From JAHRVQ01 sp051278195 (GTDB lineage: Bacteria > Pseudomonadota > Gammaproteobacteria > Pseudomonadales > Azotimanducaceae), in assembly GCA_051278195.1 (NCBI GenBank), contig JBNMQM010000016.1, forward strand, positions 10,689-74,688: 64,000 nucleotides of DNA. The letters are read 5' to 3'. A program made the translations under genes and the position numbers. This document shows positions 63,327 through 64,000 of this stretch, one piece after another. Under the pieces are notes generated by a model. The model searched no databases. It had not been told where the DNA came from and saw only the letters and a program-made list of their open reading frames with translations. The number at the start of each line of letters is the position of its first letter. Position 1 is the stretch's first letter.

Positions 63327-64000
63327 TCAGAAAATATGCTGTAACTTCTCCAAGCTCTCTTTTAAGCGTAGACCCTCGTGAATTCCCTGCTGGAGAAATT
63401 TCTGCATTTGGGGGAATTTTTCGACGGCATAATCAACATCTGCGTCAGCGCCACTGCTATAGGCACCCACAGTAATCAAATCTTCATTGTGACGGTATTT
63501 CGAATAAACCTGACGAAACCGCTGCGCGAGTGATAAGTGGTCCTTAGGGACAATATTTGGCATGGTCCGACTGACTGAAGCCTCTATATCAATAGCAGGG
63601 TAATGACCGGACTCAGCGAGTGACCGCGACAGGGTGATATGTCCATCAAGGATCGCCCTGGCAGAGTCTGCCACTGGGTCTTGGACATCATCGCCCTCAG
63701 CAAGCACGGTATAGAAAGCAGTAATCGATCCACCACCATCAACCCCATTGCCAGCTCTTTCGACCAGCTCAGGTACTTTTGCAAAAACTGACGGTGGATA
63801 ACCCTTGGTAGAAGGTGGTTCCCCCACCGCAAGAGATATTTGCCGCTGCGCCTGAGCAAACCGAGTCAAGGAGTCCATAAGAAGCAAAACTTGCTTACCT
63901 TGGTCCCGATAGTACTCTGCCAAGCGGGTCGCAAGAAAGCTGGCGCGAATTTTCATCGTCGGCGAGTCATCCGCAGGCGCCGCCACCACAATCGCGCGGC
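63327..64000 (-). CDS. fliI: Flagellar export ATPase FliI, C-terminal part (5' end outside window)
   Basis: The frame is open to the window edge (RAIVVAAPADDSP onward), so the N-terminal part with Walker A lies outside. Visible motifs are LLLMDSLTRFAQAQRQ (Walker B), GEPPSTKGYPPSVFAKVPEL, GSITAFYTVLAEGDD and VPKDHLSLA. The last residues form the C-terminal helical domain. FliI energises flagellar type III export. Confidence 0.97.
   Translation of the reverse strand, partial: RAIVVAAPADDSPTMKIRASFLATRLAEYYRDQGKQVLLLMDSLTRFAQAQRQISLAVGEPPSTKGYPPSVFAKVPELVERAGNGVDGGGSITAFYTVLAEGDDVQDPVADSARAILDGHITLSRSLAESGHYPAIDIEASVSRTMPNIVPKDHLSLAQRFRQVYSKYRHNEDLITVGAYSSGADADVDYAVEKFPQMQKFLQQGIHEGLRLKESLEKLQHIF

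Noticed and set aside
1..64000. CRISPR array, toxin-antitoxin or prophage genes
   Set aside because: No regular spacer-repeat pattern and no phage or toxin-antitoxin gene pair was seen. The repeats found are short tandem units inside genes or promoters.

Overview
The window looks like a chromosomal segment of a free-living, probably marine gammaproteobacterium. Three things point there: the flagellar/chemotaxis gene order (fliIJ...fliKLMNOPQR-flhB-flhA-flhF-fleN-fliA-cheYZA-motCD-parA-cheW) is the one seen in pseudomonads and relatives; a System I cytochrome c maturation (ccm) cluster sits beside it; and RND, TonB-receptor and PhoX-type genes are present. The species cannot be named from the sequence alone. 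No rRNA or tRNA gene was recognised.

Layout. 1-3.9 kb: the 3' end of recQ, a membrane hybrid histidine kinase and a single-domain response regulator. 3.9-9.0 kb: a tightly coupled minus-strand operon of TetR regulator, periplasmic adaptor and RND pump. 9.1-11.4 kb: a beta-carbonic anhydrase and a PhoX-like phosphatase that converge and overlap by 138 bp, so the same DNA encodes both C-termini. 11.5-14.4 kb: a TonB receptor with a His/Glu-rich loop, a small exported His/Cys protein and a DksA/TraR zinc-finger protein, possibly a metal-acquisition group. 14.4-24.6 kb: an accessory, decaying zone. It holds an integron-type attC site beside a cold-shock gene, an acetyltransferase with two in-frame stops, a frameshifted HAD gene running into a 5'-truncated metallo-hydrolase, a GPH/MFS transporter broken by one TGA, a sulfotransferase, small orphan genes and an IS3-family remnant. 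24.8-28.0 kb: a thioesterase-like protein, PhoH and an Old-Yellow-Enzyme-like protein.

28.1-36.8 kb: the complete ccmABCDEFGHI set on the minus strand, interrupted between ccmB and ccmC by a plus-strand ArnT-like glycosyltransferase. An SDR gene is coupled upstream of ccmA. 37.8-39.5 kb: a plus-strand pair, a FliK-like protein and an orphan FlhB C-terminal-domain protein (FhlB), behind a very good sigma-28 promoter. 39.5-64 kb: the flagellar/chemotaxis block, all on the minus strand. Good sigma-54 promoters precede flhA, fliL and fliK. An Hpt / REC-PP2C-kinase / STAS trio resembling HptB-HsbR-HsbA lies between fliJ and fliK.

The most unusual stretch is 61.07-62.75 kb, the collapsed relic of a second chemotaxis operon. 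A CheA fragment is fused in frame to the CheR methyltransferase domain. A CheD fragment follows whose catalytic Cys codon is TGA and which has an internal in-frame deletion, and it runs in frame through a TAG into the C-terminal part of the CheB methylesterase domain. The main che cluster has no cheB or cheR of its own, so the only methylation-adaptation genes visible here are these damaged ones.
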